Source: Pedobacter westerhofensis
GTDB taxonomy: Bacteria > Bacteroidota > Bacteroidia > Sphingobacteriales > Sphingobacteriaceae
Length of the DNA: 64,000 bases
Direction: 5' to 3'
NCBI RefSeq assembly: GCF_900182595.1
Contig: NZ_FXTN01000003.1
Coordinates: forward strand, 124,001-188,000
The notes beneath the pieces are model-generated. The model did not search any database and was not told the DNA's origin. It saw only the letters and a program-made list of their open reading frames with translations. A program made the translations under genes and the position numbers. Below, piece after piece: positions 51,011 to 61,000 of the stretch. Numbering within the stretch: position 1 is the stretch's first letter; each line of letters starts with the position of its first letter.

Positions 51011-51610
51011 TTAAATCATTGTCCTGAAGGTCAGGTTAATCCTGGGCCGGGTAACTTTGGTGGTTTTTGGCAGCTGATGCAGCCAGTTGCTCTGCGTGGC
51101 GCCTTTCATGACCAGCAAACTCCCACTTTCCAGGATCAGCGAAAGGGTGTGTTTGGTTTCCCTGTGTCTAAAGGCAAACTTTCGCTCAGCACCAAAACTC
51201 AGTGAGGCAATACTGGTGTTTTTTCCCAGCGATTTTTCATCATCACTGTGCCAGGCCATCCCTTCATTGCCATCATGATACAGGTTGAGCAGACAGGAAT
51301 TGAATTTTGTGCCCGTGATCTTTTCTGTCAGTTTTTTAAGGGCCAGCAGTTCAGGTGTCCATTCCAGTGCCTGTTTGGTAATATTGGAATACGTATAGGA
51401 AAAAGCAGTGTCACCATACCAGGCCGCTTTCCTTTTGGTAATGATATGCTTGCCAAAGATCACGGCCTCGTCATTCTTCCAGGCAATGTTATCGAGCAGT
51501 TTTTCCAGGTAATACTGCGCTTCGGCAGCTGACAATATATGTCCGTAGTAATAACTCTCGCCATCATATGGCAATAGATTAGTGGCTTCCGTGGTATTAA
51601 ATAAGTCCAT
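51011..51610 (-). CDS. alkB: AlkB-like 2-oxoglutarate/Fe(II) dioxygenase
   Basis: 199-aa dioxygenase expected to remove methyl groups from N1-methyladenine and N3-methylcytosine oxidatively. The iron ligands are H-x-D in GMAWHSDDEKSLG and a distal His in NWLHQLPK; the 2-oxoglutarate-binding Arg pair is in RPRINLTFR near the C-terminus. Length and the NSCLLNLYHDGNEGM motif resemble the ALKBH2/3-like bacterial group rather than E. coli AlkB. Its start overlaps the 3' end of the Ada-like gene by 14 bp, so the two are translationally coupled DNA-repair genes. Confidence 0.9.
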   Translation of the reverse strand: MDLFNTTEATNLLPYDGESYYYGHILSAAEAQYYLEKLLDNIAWKNDEAVIFGKHIITKRKAAWYGDTAFSYTYSNITKQALEWTPELLALKKLTEKITGTKFNSCLLNLYHDGNEGMAWHSDDEKSLGKNTSIASLSFGAERKFAFRHRETKHTLSLILESGSLLVMKGATQSNWLHQLPKTTKVTRPRINLTFRTMI

Positions 51611-52481
51611 CCTGTAGCTGAGTATTGGGTAATATGAAATTGTTCTCTGCCTGCGCTGCTTCCCAGCCTATCATCGCCTGTTTGCGGATACTGCCCCAGC
51701 GGTACTGGCCAAATACACCGGTTGACTGGATCACCCGGTGGCAAGGGATAAGAAAAGCGACCGGGTTTGCTCCTACAGCCGTTCCAACGGCTCTGGATGC
51801 CGAAGGCAGGCCAATGGATTTGGCTATCGAGCCGTAGGTGCTGAGCCTGCCCACAGGAATCTTCAGCAGCGTTTCCCATACTTTTAACTGAAAATCCGTT
51901 CCTTTCAAATGCAGCTTAACCCGATTGGGCTGCGACCAGTTTTGTGTAAAAATATGCAGCACATCCTGCTGAAATACATCTGTCTGCTGCAGGTACTGTG
52001 CATTTGGAAATCTTGCTTTTAGTAAGGTAAGTTCTGCCTCCGGATCATCAGTGAAAGCGATATAACATACACCCTTAATAGTTGAGGCCACTAAAGTTAT
52101 CCCGAAAACGGTATCAGCAAAACTATAATTAATGCGCAGCTGTTCTCCTCCGTTTTTATATTCGCCGGGAGTCATTCCTTCGATGTTGACAAAAAGGTCA
52201 TGCAACCTTCCTGTTCCGGAAAGACCGCTTTCGAAAGCAGTCTCAAACAGCGTAGCCTGGCTATCTTTCAGCATTCTTTTTGCATAGGCAAGCGTAAGGT
52301 ACTGCAGAAATTTCTTAGGGCTTACGCCTGCCCATTCTGTAAACAGCCGCTGAAAGTGAAAAGGGCTCATATTTACCTGTTCCGCGATCTCATCCAGTCC
52401 TGGCTGCGTTCTGAAATTCGTATTGATATAATGAATTGCTGTGGCAATGCGCCCGAAATTTGTTTCTTCCTGAGTTTTCAT
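51597..52481 (-). CDS. Ada-like regulator / O6-methylguanine-DNA methyltransferase
   Basis: 294-aa fusion of an AraC-type HTH (residues about 10-105; LDEIAEQVNMSPFHFQRLF, FLQYLTLAYAKRML) with a methylated-DNA cysteine methyltransferase (about 120-285). The acceptor Cys is in VAFLIPCHRVIQSTG; the Tyr/Arg helix GLPSASRAVGTAVGANP contacts DNA. Unlike E. coli Ada it lacks the N-terminal zinc-Cys domain that senses methylphosphotriesters, so its activation signal must differ, or it may be mainly a repair enzyme. It is first gene of the operon with alkB and divergent from the FMN reductase gene. Confidence 0.9.
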   Translation of the reverse strand: MKTQEETNFGRIATAIHYINTNFRTQPGLDEIAEQVNMSPFHFQRLFTEWAGVSPKKFLQYLTLAYAKRMLKDSQATLFETAFESGLSGTGRLHDLFVNIEGMTPGEYKNGGEQLRINYSFADTVFGITLVASTIKGVCYIAFTDDPEAELTLLKARFPNAQYLQQTDVFQQDVLHIFTQNWSQPNRVKLHLKGTDFQLKVWETLLKIPVGRLSTYGSIAKSIGLPSASRAVGTAVGANPVAFLIPCHRVIQSTGVFGQYRWGSIRKQAMIGWEAAQAENNFILPNTQLQDGLI

Positions 52482-52500
52482 ATCATCATTGTTTCAGCAG

Positions 52501-52508
52501 CAAAAATA
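52501..52508 (-). promoter_or_regulatory. -7 promoter box of the ada-alkB operon
   Basis: TATTTTTG on the minus strand, 19 nt before the ATG at 52481; the divergent promoter for the cobalamin genes lies about 75 bp away. Confidence 0.4.
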
Positions 52509-52581
52509 CAGCGGAAAAATATGGGTACCTACCCGAAACTTGCTGTTTAATGAATTATTTCATTCCTTAGCCAGATCCCGT

Positions 52582-52589
52582 TATATTTG
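52582..52589 (+). promoter_or_regulatory. -7 promoter box of the FMN reductase-cobB operon
   Basis: TATATTTG, ending 6 nt before the ATG at 52596, so a leaderless or nearly leaderless mRNA is expected. This leaves no room for a cobalamin riboswitch. Confidence 0.45.
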
Positions 52590-52595
52590 GCTGAT

Positions 52596-53141
52596 ATGAA
52601 TATAGCTATCATTTCCGGAAGTGCAAGACCTGAAAGACAATCGCACCAGGTAGCACTTGAAGTACAGGAGCGGTTGAGCAAACTGGGCTTGTCCAACTGG
52701 CTTTGGGATATTAAAACAGCTGCTTTCCCGCTGCTGGATTATACCTTTGAAGAACATCCCAATCCCGGCGACTCATTAAAGACGGTAAAAGCAAATCTTG
52801 ATCAGACGGATGCTTTTATTATTGTTTCGCCCGAACATAACGGCAGTTATCCCGGTGCATTAAAAAACGCGATGGACTACTTTTACAAGCCCTATGTACA
52901 CAAGGTATTCGGAATTGTAGCTGTATCCAATGGCGTTTTAGGCGGCATCAACGCTGTCAAAAACCTGCAGCATTACGTGATCAAAGTGAATGGCTTACTT
53001 TCTCCTGAATACCTGATTACTCCGGAAGTACAGAATTTATTTAAGGAAGGGAAAATCAACGATGAGAAATATGCACACCGTATGGATGTATTTTTAGATC
53101 ATTTCCTTAAACTGGCGGGGGCTCTTCCTGCAGGCAAATGA
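52596..53141 (+). CDS. NAD(P)H-dependent FMN reductase
   Basis: 181-aa flavodoxin-fold reductase of the FMN_red family. The FMN phosphate loop is IISGSARPERQSHQVA (residues about 5-20) and the second flavin contact is VSPEHNGSYPGALKNAMDYF (about 75-95). The reaction is reduction of FMN or other acceptors by NAD(P)H. Start ATG 52596 is chosen over the in-frame TTG at 52587, which lies inside the promoter box. It overlaps the cobB gene by 4 bp (ATGA), strong coupling. BluB, fused to CobT in the convergent operon, consumes FMNH2 to make dimethylbenzimidazole, so this enzyme may supply reduced flavin, or reduce cob(II)yrinate; both are inferences. Confidence 0.85.
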   Translation: MNIAIISGSARPERQSHQVALEVQERLSKLGLSNWLWDIKTAAFPLLDYTFEEHPNPGDSLKTVKANLDQTDAFIIVSPEHNGSYPGALKNAMDYFYKPYVHKVFGIVAVSNGVLGGINAVKNLQHYVIKVNGLLSPEYLITPEVQNLFKEGKINDEKYAHRMDVFLDHFLKLAGALPAGK

Positions 53142-54442
53142 AACCTCAGTTCTTAATTGCAGCTCCGCACAGCGGTGCCGGTAAAACCACCGTTACACTG
53201 GGCATCATCCGGGCATTACACAACCGCAGATTGGCCATACAGTCTTTTAAATGCGGGCCGGATTACCTGGATCCAAAACTTCATACCATAGCTTCGGGAA
53301 AAACAGGGATTAACCTGGATCGTTTTATGATGGACGATGCACATATCAGCAGCGTTTATAATGCTTATGGAAATGATGCCGATGTACTGATTACAGAAGG
53401 TGTAATGGGGCTTTTTGACGGTTCAGTGAAGATGGAAGGCAGCAGTGCCGATCTTGCGGGCTTCCTGAACATTCCTGTTGTGCTCATCGTTAATGCCAAA
53501 GCAATGGCCTATTCTGTGGCTGCACTCCTGCTGGGATTTAAGCTCCTGCGAAAGGATATACATATCGCAGGTGTGATCTTTAATTTTGTGGAACGCGAGT
53601 CGCACTACCAGCTGCTTAAAGCCGCAGCAGAAGACGTAGGGATAAGAGCCCTTGGATTTTTGCCCAAAAATGAGGGGATGCAGATTCCTTCCAGACATCT
53701 GGGTTTAAAAACAGGCTCAGAAATCGATCATGAAGTTATTATTGAACAGGCGGCCGAACACATCCAGAAACATATCGATCTGGACGAACTGATGCGCATT
53801 ACTGCCGCCCCGTTTTTTCCTTCCAGTTTCCCCCTTCCGCTGATCGCTAAAGGCCAGAGAAAAATTCTGATTGCACGGGATGAGGCCTTTAACTTCCTCT
53901 ATGCCGAAAACATCCGCATATTAGCCGGCTTAGGGCAGGTAAGCTACTTCAGTCCCTTAAAAGACACGGTACTCCCCGCAGCAGACCTCATTTATCTTCC
54001 GGGTGGTTATCCCGAATTGCATCTTGGCACCCTGTCAGCAAATACCGCGCTGAAGCAGCAGCTGGTCAGTTATTATGAGCATGGCGGAAAGTTTCTCGCA
54101 GAATGTGGCGGCATGATGTACCTGGGCCAATATATTGCTGATGAAGAGGGAAGGCAATTTCCAATGACCGGAATTTTAGATGTATCCACAAGCATGCAGC
54201 AGAAAAAACTATCGCTGGGTTACAAGCGGATGCTTATCGGCGGGACAGAGCTCCGCGGACATGAATTTCACTATTCCCATTTTACCGAAATACCTCCGCA
54301 GGAGCAAGACATTCAGGTCTGGAATGCGAGAGACGAAGCCCTGCAGACCCCCGTGTTTAAAACGGATCAGGTCCTTGCCAGTTATCTCCATTTTTATTTT
54401 GGAAACCGGGCAGCAGCTATAGAAAAACTTCTGTTTGGCTAG
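53138..54442 (+). CDS. cobB: Cobyrinate / hydrogenobyrinate a,c-diamide synthase
   Basis: 434-aa glutamine-dependent amidotransferase adding amide groups to side chains a and c of the corrin ring. The N-terminal dethiobiotin-synthetase-like ATPase has the P-loop APHSGAGKTTVTLGI (residues 8-22) and FKCGPDYLDPKLH; the C-terminal class I glutaminase has its Cys in LAECGGMMYLGQ (about 322) and a His in GHEFHYS. Length fits CobB/CbiA. With CobN encoded in the convergent operon, the substrate is more likely hydrogenobyrinic acid (aerobic route, CobB) than cobyrinic acid (CbiA). Overlaps the FMN reductase gene by 4 bp; stops 9 bp from the convergent bluB-cobT gene. Confidence 0.92.
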   Translation: MKPQFLIAAPHSGAGKTTVTLGIIRALHNRRLAIQSFKCGPDYLDPKLHTIASGKTGINLDRFMMDDAHISSVYNAYGNDADVLITEGVMGLFDGSVKMEGSSADLAGFLNIPVVLIVNAKAMAYSVAALLLGFKLLRKDIHIAGVIFNFVERESHYQLLKAAAEDVGIRALGFLPKNEGMQIPSRHLGLKTGSEIDHEVIIEQAAEHIQKHIDLDELMRITAAPFFPSSFPLPLIAKGQRKILIARDEAFNFLYAENIRILAGLGQVSYFSPLKDTVLPAADLIYLPGGYPELHLGTLSANTALKQQLVSYYEHGGKFLAECGGMMYLGQYIADEEGRQFPMTGILDVSTSMQQKKLSLGYKRMLIGGTELRGHEFHYSHFTEIPPQEQDIQVWNARDEALQTPVFKTDQVLASYLHFYFGNRAAAIEKLLFG

Positions 54443-54451
54443 CCTGTCAGT

Positions 54452-56122
54452 TTAAACTGCTCCGGTGCTCACCTCGGCACTTTCAAAACTGGCCATATCA
54501 TTCAGAAAATCTACCGCACTTTTCAGCAATGGAAAGGCTAAAGCACAACCGGTTCCTTCACCCAGGCGCAAATCCAGTTTCAATAATGCTTTGGCATTGA
54601 GCTGTTCAAGTAACAGCCGGTGCCCCTGTTCGTCGCTCTGATGACAAAAAATAGCGTTCCTTTGCAATTCAGGGTCCAGCTTAAAAGCACAGAGGTAAGC
54701 AACGGTGCAAATAAATCCATCAACAAGGATCAGCAGATTCCTCTTTTTAGCTTCAAGCATAGCGCCGGCAATCTGCATCATCTCAAACCCACCAAAATGT
54801 GCCATCAGGTGTTTAACTTCATGGCTGCCCTGGTAACGGCTGATAGCCAGTTGTAAGATTTCCTGTTTTTTCTGCAATTGTGCCGCGTTCACACCGGTAC
54901 CTTTCCCTACACAATCCTGCAGAGGAAGCCCGCACAGTAAGTGCATCAGCACAGAAGCACTGGAAGTATTGCCAATCCCCATTTCTCCAAACCCAATCGT
55001 ATTGCTCCCTCCTTTCTGAACCTCTGCAACCACCTCTGCCCCCTTTTGTAAACAAAGTTCCAGTTCAGCGGCAGACATTGCCGCAGCATATAAAAACGAC
55101 TGTGTACCCTTAGCTATCTTATGAACAATCAGGTCTGCATTTGGAGCAAAATCATAATTCACACCGGCATCTACCACCTTTAGAGCGATCTGATGCTGAC
55201 GGCAAAAAACATTGATTGCCGCTCCGCCATCCAGAAAGTTGTTCACCATCTGCCGTGTCACTTCCTGCGGATAGGCACTTACACCATGATGGGCAATCCC
55301 ATGGTCAGCGGCAAAAACAACGAGCTGGGGATCGGTAATCTGCGGACTCAAAGTTCCAAGGACAGTACCGATTTGCAAAGCAAGGTCTTCAAGCATGCCC
55401 AATGATCCCAGCGGCTTTGTTTTGCCATCAATAGCGGCGCTCAGTTGCGCCGATACGTTTTGATGATCCGCTGGCACAATAGTGCTGCTTTCAACAGATG
55501 CAGCGCCGGATAATGAATCGATTTCAGCCACTGCGGGCAGTTCAGATTTATTTTTCCAGCCCAGCTGCTGCAACATCGGCTGCTTTTCATAATCTGTTGC
55601 AGGTTTGCCCACACAGAAATAACCCAACGGCTCAATCTCATCAGGTAAGTTCAGGATCTTCTTAAACTGATGATAATTTAAGATGGAGACCCAGCCCATG
55701 GAATAGCCTTGTTCTGTTAAAGAAAGCCAGATATTTTGTATTGCGCAGACCGCGCTTGACCTGATCGTATCGTTAGTGGCAATAGTGCCGATGGTAAATT
55801 CATTTAATACAGAGCGGTCATAACAAACCACCAAGCCTATCGGCGCATCGGTAATACCTTCAAGTTTCAGGGCCCGATAGGCAGATTTCTGATCATCTGT
55901 TTCGATCAGCTGTTCAGCCTTGCGACTGTAGTTATCAAAAAGATGTTTTACGGCCAGTTTGACCTCGCCAGACCGGATGATGTAGTACCGTGTAGCATCA
56001 GTTAAGCCCACTGAAGGAGCCATATGACCGGCCATGAGCGCTTTCTGCAAAACACTGTCAGGCACAGGCTCATTTGTAAAATGCCGGGTATCACGTCTTA
56101 ATTTTAACAGGTCTTCTAACAT
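54452..56122 (-). CDS. BluB-CobT fusion: dimethylbenzimidazole synthase / phosphoribosyltransferase
   Basis: 556-aa fusion. Residues 1-205 are BluB, a nitroreductase-fold enzyme that breaks down FMNH2 with O2 to 5,6-dimethylbenzimidazole (LRRDTRHFTNEPVPDSV, GHMAPSVGLTDATRYYII, YSMGWVSILNYHQFKKIL). Residues about 215-550 are CobT, which activates this base with nicotinate mononucleotide to the alpha-ribotide (KPLGSLGMLEDLALQIG; VFAADHGIAHHGVSAYP; GEMGIGNTSSASV; catalytic Glu expected in LRLGEGTGCALAFPL). Each half has near-full family length, so both are probably active, channelling the base. It is last gene of the cobN operon, 29 bp after the chelatase ATPase gene. Confidence 0.93.
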   Translation of the reverse strand: MLEDLLKLRRDTRHFTNEPVPDSVLQKALMAGHMAPSVGLTDATRYYIIRSGEVKLAVKHLFDNYSRKAEQLIETDDQKSAYRALKLEGITDAPIGLVVCYDRSVLNEFTIGTIATNDTIRSSAVCAIQNIWLSLTEQGYSMGWVSILNYHQFKKILNLPDEIEPLGYFCVGKPATDYEKQPMLQQLGWKNKSELPAVAEIDSLSGAASVESSTIVPADHQNVSAQLSAAIDGKTKPLGSLGMLEDLALQIGTVLGTLSPQITDPQLVVFAADHGIAHHGVSAYPQEVTRQMVNNFLDGGAAINVFCRQHQIALKVVDAGVNYDFAPNADLIVHKIAKGTQSFLYAAAMSAAELELCLQKGAEVVAEVQKGGSNTIGFGEMGIGNTSSASVLMHLLCGLPLQDCVGKGTGVNAAQLQKKQEILQLAISRYQGSHEVKHLMAHFGGFEMMQIAGAMLEAKKRNLLILVDGFICTVAYLCAFKLDPELQRNAIFCHQSDEQGHRLLLEQLNAKALLKLDLRLGEGTGCALAFPLLKSAVDFLNDMASFESAEVSTGAV

Positions 56123-56151
56123 ACGATATTTTCTAACAGGACAAGCCTGTG

Positions 56152-58065
56152 TTACAGCAACTGGTTTACCACCGGTGTAAGGCTTTCATGCGAGATCTCA
56201 TTGAGTGATACATATTGTGCACCCATAGCCTGCGCCAGTTCTTCGGCCTTATGGAGGTTAAAAAAATTTGATTCTGTATTTAAGATCAGCGACTGAATAT
56301 TGGCATTCCTTAGCCGGGCAGCCACTTCAATACTTTGACTCCATGGATCTCCTTCGGCCTCCAGGGCTACATTTGCCTTCCCGTCTGTGAGGATGATCAG
56401 GATAGGATGATAAGACTTACTGAACTGATCCAACAGGTTCATTGCCATTTCCAGGGCATGGGGCAATGGTGTACGGCCGCCGGTAGGGAGGCTTTTCATT
56501 GCCTCTTCTGCAAGCGCGATACTTTGGGTTGGATGAAGCAATACTTCTGCTGCTATACCACGAAAAGCGATCACCCCAACAGTATCTCTCTTCTGGTAAG
56601 CATCCCTCAGCAGATTCAGCACTGTTCCCTTTACAGCTTCCATTCTTTTGCCCGCCGCCATTGATCCCGAAGCATCTACTACAAAAAGGATCAGGTTACT
56701 CATTTTGCCCTTGCGCTGCTTCTGCTGAAAATCGGTCATGGTAATATCCAGATCAGCAGGATTTCGGTGTAAGGCATGGATTACCGTTGCGTCGATTGCA
56801 ACTTCTGATCCGTTTTGAACAGGAATTGCACGGATATAAGCGCCTCTTTTTGTATCGGGCGCCACACTGCGTTTACCTGGTAGTTCAGACCTGTCGTTCA
56901 GTCCCGGTACAGGAGGCAGAATAATCGGCGTACCGGCGCCAAAGACTTGTTCATCATCCTTTGGCTTTCCACTCTCTTCGCCGTCCCTGCCATTTGCCTG
57001 CAATTGCTGGCTATTTTGTTTTTCTGCTGAGCTTTCATTGGCCGGTTGCTGCTGGTCGGCATTATCCGGGTTTGGCTGGTCGTTACGCGACTGCTTCTGC
57101 GGGGATGGTGCCGGCTGTGTATGGCTTTTCCTGCTGCGATGTGCCAAAGCCAGTTCCGCAGCTTCCTTCACATCTTCGGCAGTAACTTCAGTCCGCTGAT
57201 CCAGTGCAGCCAGGGTAATGGCAGTTTTGTACATCACAATATCCGCCCGGAGGCTTTTCACGCCCAGCTCAGTAGTGTATTCACTGATCAGCGTCAGGAG
57301 TTCATCCTGGAGATGCACTGCGGGAAGCAATTGTTTTGCCTGCAGAAGCCTGTGCAGTAAAGCATCCTGGCTCAGCTCCCATTGTTCTGCAAAAGATACT
57401 GCATCATTTTCATAAGCAATCCTGCGACGGACTACCTCAGTCCGCTCCTGTACATCAGTGGGTGCCTCAACCATTACCATCAGGCCAAACCTGTCCAGAA
57501 ACTGCGGGCGCAACTGTCCTTCTTCAGGGTTCATCGTCCCAATTAATGTAAAACGCGAAGGGTGGCTCAGTGAAAGGCCTTCCCTCTCGATAATGTTTTC
57601 GCCCATCGCGGCAACATCCAGCAATACATCCACCAGATGGTCCGGCAGTAAATTCACCTCATCAATATAAAGGATTCCCTGATGAACTGCTGCCAGCAGG
57701 CCTGGCTGAAACTTCTTTTTCTTCTCTGCCAGGATGCCTTCCAGGTCCAGACTGCCAATCACCCTTTCTTCCGTGGCACCAATTGGTAAATTGATAAACG
57801 GAACCTGTACCTGATGTAAGGTCCTTTCTGCCTGGCGGCAAACTTCACAGATATCCAGCGGGTACTCCGCAGCACAATTGAAACGGCAGTTTTCTGTTTT
57901 TGTAATCTTAGGTACTACCTCTGCAAGGGCACGGGCAGCAGTACTCTTTGCCGTGCCCTTATCCCCCTGTATCAGCAGACCGCCAATCCTCGGGTTAATT
58001 GCGCATAACAGCAATGCTTTTTTAAGTTTTTCCTGCCCTACAATCGCTGTAAATGGATAAATCAT
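56152..58065 (-). CDS. Cobaltochelatase ATPase, ChlI-ChlD-type fusion
   Basis: 637-aa protein joining an AAA+ ATPase of the Mg-chelatase ChlI/BchI type and a von Willebrand A domain of the ChlD/BchD type. Walker A is LIQGDKGTAKSTAARAL (about 32-48), a Cys cluster CRFNCAAEYPLDICEVC follows, Walker B is ILYIDEVNLL, and the VWA MIDAS consists of VVDASGSM, GGRTPLPHA and LTDGKANV. An acidic, Pro/Gln-rich linker (about 310-385) separates them. Such fusions serve CobN where CobS and CobT-chelatase subunits are absent. It lies 3 bp after cobN, so it should be the motor subunit that drives ATP-dependent cobalt insertion. Confidence 0.9.
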   Translation of the reverse strand: MIYPFTAIVGQEKLKKALLLCAINPRIGGLLIQGDKGTAKSTAARALAEVVPKITKTENCRFNCAAEYPLDICEVCRQAERTLHQVQVPFINLPIGATEERVIGSLDLEGILAEKKKKFQPGLLAAVHQGILYIDEVNLLPDHLVDVLLDVAAMGENIIEREGLSLSHPSRFTLIGTMNPEEGQLRPQFLDRFGLMVMVEAPTDVQERTEVVRRRIAYENDAVSFAEQWELSQDALLHRLLQAKQLLPAVHLQDELLTLISEYTTELGVKSLRADIVMYKTAITLAALDQRTEVTAEDVKEAAELALAHRSRKSHTQPAPSPQKQSRNDQPNPDNADQQQPANESSAEKQNSQQLQANGRDGEESGKPKDDEQVFGAGTPIILPPVPGLNDRSELPGKRSVAPDTKRGAYIRAIPVQNGSEVAIDATVIHALHRNPADLDITMTDFQQKQRKGKMSNLILFVVDASGSMAAGKRMEAVKGTVLNLLRDAYQKRDTVGVIAFRGIAAEVLLHPTQSIALAEEAMKSLPTGGRTPLPHALEMAMNLLDQFSKSYHPILIILTDGKANVALEAEGDPWSQSIEVAARLRNANIQSLILNTESNFFNLHKAEELAQAMGAQYVSLNEISHESLTPVVNQLL

Positions 58066-58068
58066 ATC

Positions 58069-61000
58069 TTAAATCTCGTTTCGTTCTTCCAATAATGTTT
58101 CGCTCTGCAGGTATAGCTCCTTTAGCGCTTCAAGTGTTTCCGCCGGAGCCTCCCACATCCCGCGCTGCACGGCTTCCAGCAATCTTTCAGTAATCGAATG
58201 TAAAGCCCAGGGATTATTTTTAGCAAAAAACTCCTGTATTCCCTTATCCAGGGCATAGGTTTCAGCCAGCTGCTGGTACATCCAGTCGTCCACCACCTGA
58301 GCAGTTGCATCGTACCCAAATATGTAATCCACAGTTGTTGTCAACTCCAGACCACCCTTGTATCCATGTTTTTGAATACTTTCCAGCCATTTGGGATTGA
58401 CTACCCTTGAGCGGAAAACACGCAATACCTCTTCTTTCAGGTCCCTTACCGTGGCCCTGTCCGGATTCTGCGTATCCCCAAAATAACTTTTGGGCTGCTT
58501 GCCGGTGAGGCTCCGGATCGAAGCGATCATCCCCCCATGGAACTGCAGGTAATCATCACTGTCAAAAATATCATGTTCCCTGTTATCCTGGTTATGCAGG
58601 GCAACTTCTACAGTTGCCAGTCTCTTTTTAAATTCTTCTCTGGCATCAACACCATTTACGTTTTTGCCATAGGCATACCCGCCCCAGTTGATGTAGGTGG
58701 CAGCGAAATCAGCATCAGAGTGCCAGTTCCGTTCCTGTACCAGTTCCAGGATCCCTGCGCCGTAGCTGCCCGGAGGCGAACCAAAGATCCGGTAGGCAGC
58801 TTTTTCTTCTGCCTGTTCCAGGGAGAGATCCTCTGCCTCAAGCGCTGCCAGATCTTTTATATAGTGTTTTCGTACAAAATTACTTTCTTCAGGCTCCGCT
58901 TCTGCAGCGATCACCATCTGTACGGCATCATCAATCAGGTCAACCAGGTGAGGAAAGGCATCCCTGAAGAAACCGCTGATACGCGTGGTTACATCAATCC
59001 GCGGACGTTTAAGTTCTTCCGCCGGGATCAGTTCCAATCCAACTACCCTCCTGCTTTCAGGCTGCCATATGGGTTTTACGCCCATTAAAGCTAAAATTTC
59101 TGCCACATCATCGCCCTGCGTGCGCATTGCACTGGTACCCCAGATACTGATCGCAACACTTTCGGGATAAAACCCTTTTTCTTTTAAGTGACGTTCCAGT
59201 ACCTCATTTGCCAGCTGCTGCCCTACCTGCCAGGCTGCCTGCGATGGCAGTGCACGCGGATCTACACTATAAAAATTGCGCCCTGTGGGTAAAATATGTG
59301 CCATACCCCGTGTAGGTGCACCACTTGGTCCTGCCGGGATGTACCCACCAGACAAGCCATGCAGCAGATTGCTGATCTCGTCGTAAGTTTGCGACAGATC
59401 AGGCATTAAATGCGCACAGACATAGGTCAGCACATTCAGTATGCCAGTACATTCTTCCGTTGTTTTACCAAAGGTTTCCTGAAAAACCTTCAGCACAGCA
59501 TCACCGTTGAAGTGATATTTATACAATAGCTGCAGCAGGTGCTTGCCCAATTCTTCAATAACTTCCAGCGCATCCGCAGCAGTTACCACCGGTCGTCCGG
59601 CCAGCAGCACAAAGTTTTCGGGCACGCTAAGCAATCGCTGCCCCTTCCTGTCCAGCAGGTCATTGAGATCAAAGCCAAACAGGGCAGCAATCTCAGGAGG
59701 CAGCCCGGGAACACCAATATTTGAAAGCCGCGTAAGCGAAGCCAGCATATCGGTTAACGCCGTTCCGGACGGGGCCTGACCAAGCGTATGGAGCCCGTTG
59801 CGTATCTGGGCCGCGCCCAGCTCACACAAATATCCGTCGATATCCTCTATTAAATGCGCAATATCCTTACCGTCCATTTCGGTGATGCTGACAGGAATAC
59901 CCTCAGGGGTCATCTCATCATCCCATTCATGTTTGTGGTCACCATGGTCGCGCTGCAGCATAACGGCTAAATCCTTATCCAGATTTGTCTGTTTGATCAG
60001 GTTCCAGATCTGGTGCTGCAATAAGGGGAGCTTTGAGGGGTCCAGTGTTTCCACCTGATAGTATTCATCTACCAGCTGGGTAAGCATGGCCAGTTCGCCA
60101 TAGCTGTCGGCCGATGTCATGGCCGGCGTAAGGTGATCAACCACAATGGCATGTGCACGCCGTTTAGCCTGTGAGCCCTCACCGGGGTCATTGATGATAA
60201 AAGGATAAAAAAGCGGCAGGTCTGCCAGGAAAGCATCCGGAAAACAGTTCTCCGAGAGGCCAATACTTTTCCCTGGCAGCCACTCCAGCGTACCATGCTT
60301 GCCCACATGGACAATCGCATCAGCGCCCCAGTCATTCCGCAGCCATTTGTAAAAGGCATGGTAGTGATGCGTGGGCGCCAGGTCGGGCTGATGATAGATC
60401 GCATCGGGATCCATCCCATAACCGCGCGGAGGCTGGAGGGCAACCATAGCATTGCCAAACTCAAGGCCGGCAAAGGCAATATGATCACCGTGTATATATG
60501 ATTTTCCGGGAGCTGGCCCCCATTGTTTTTCTATTTTTTGCTGCAATGCTGAAGGTAATTCACTAAACCAAGCTGCATATTGGGCAAACGACACCTGACC
60601 AACCGCATTTTCCAACTGCTGCGGCGTAAGATAAGTTTCATCATAAGAACACCTGTTAACCAGATCGTGTATCAGCTCAGTTCCGGAACCAGGAAGACCA
60701 TCGATCAGATAACCTTCTGCCTGCATCGCTTTTAACATCATTATCAAAGATTCAGGTGCATCAAGCCCTACGGCATTGCCGATCTGTGAGGCCTTGGTAC
60801 TTGAATTGGTAAATACAAAAGCCACCTTTTTTGCCCGGTTAGGCAGATGTTTCAAGCGGGCAAAACGTACGGCCAGACCCGTCACCCGGTCTATCCTGTC
60901 ATCAACAGGTTCATATCCATTGGCATCTTTTCCCTTCTCTTTAAATGAAACCGGCACTGTAATGATCCTGCCGTCAAATTCAGGAATAGCCACATTCATT

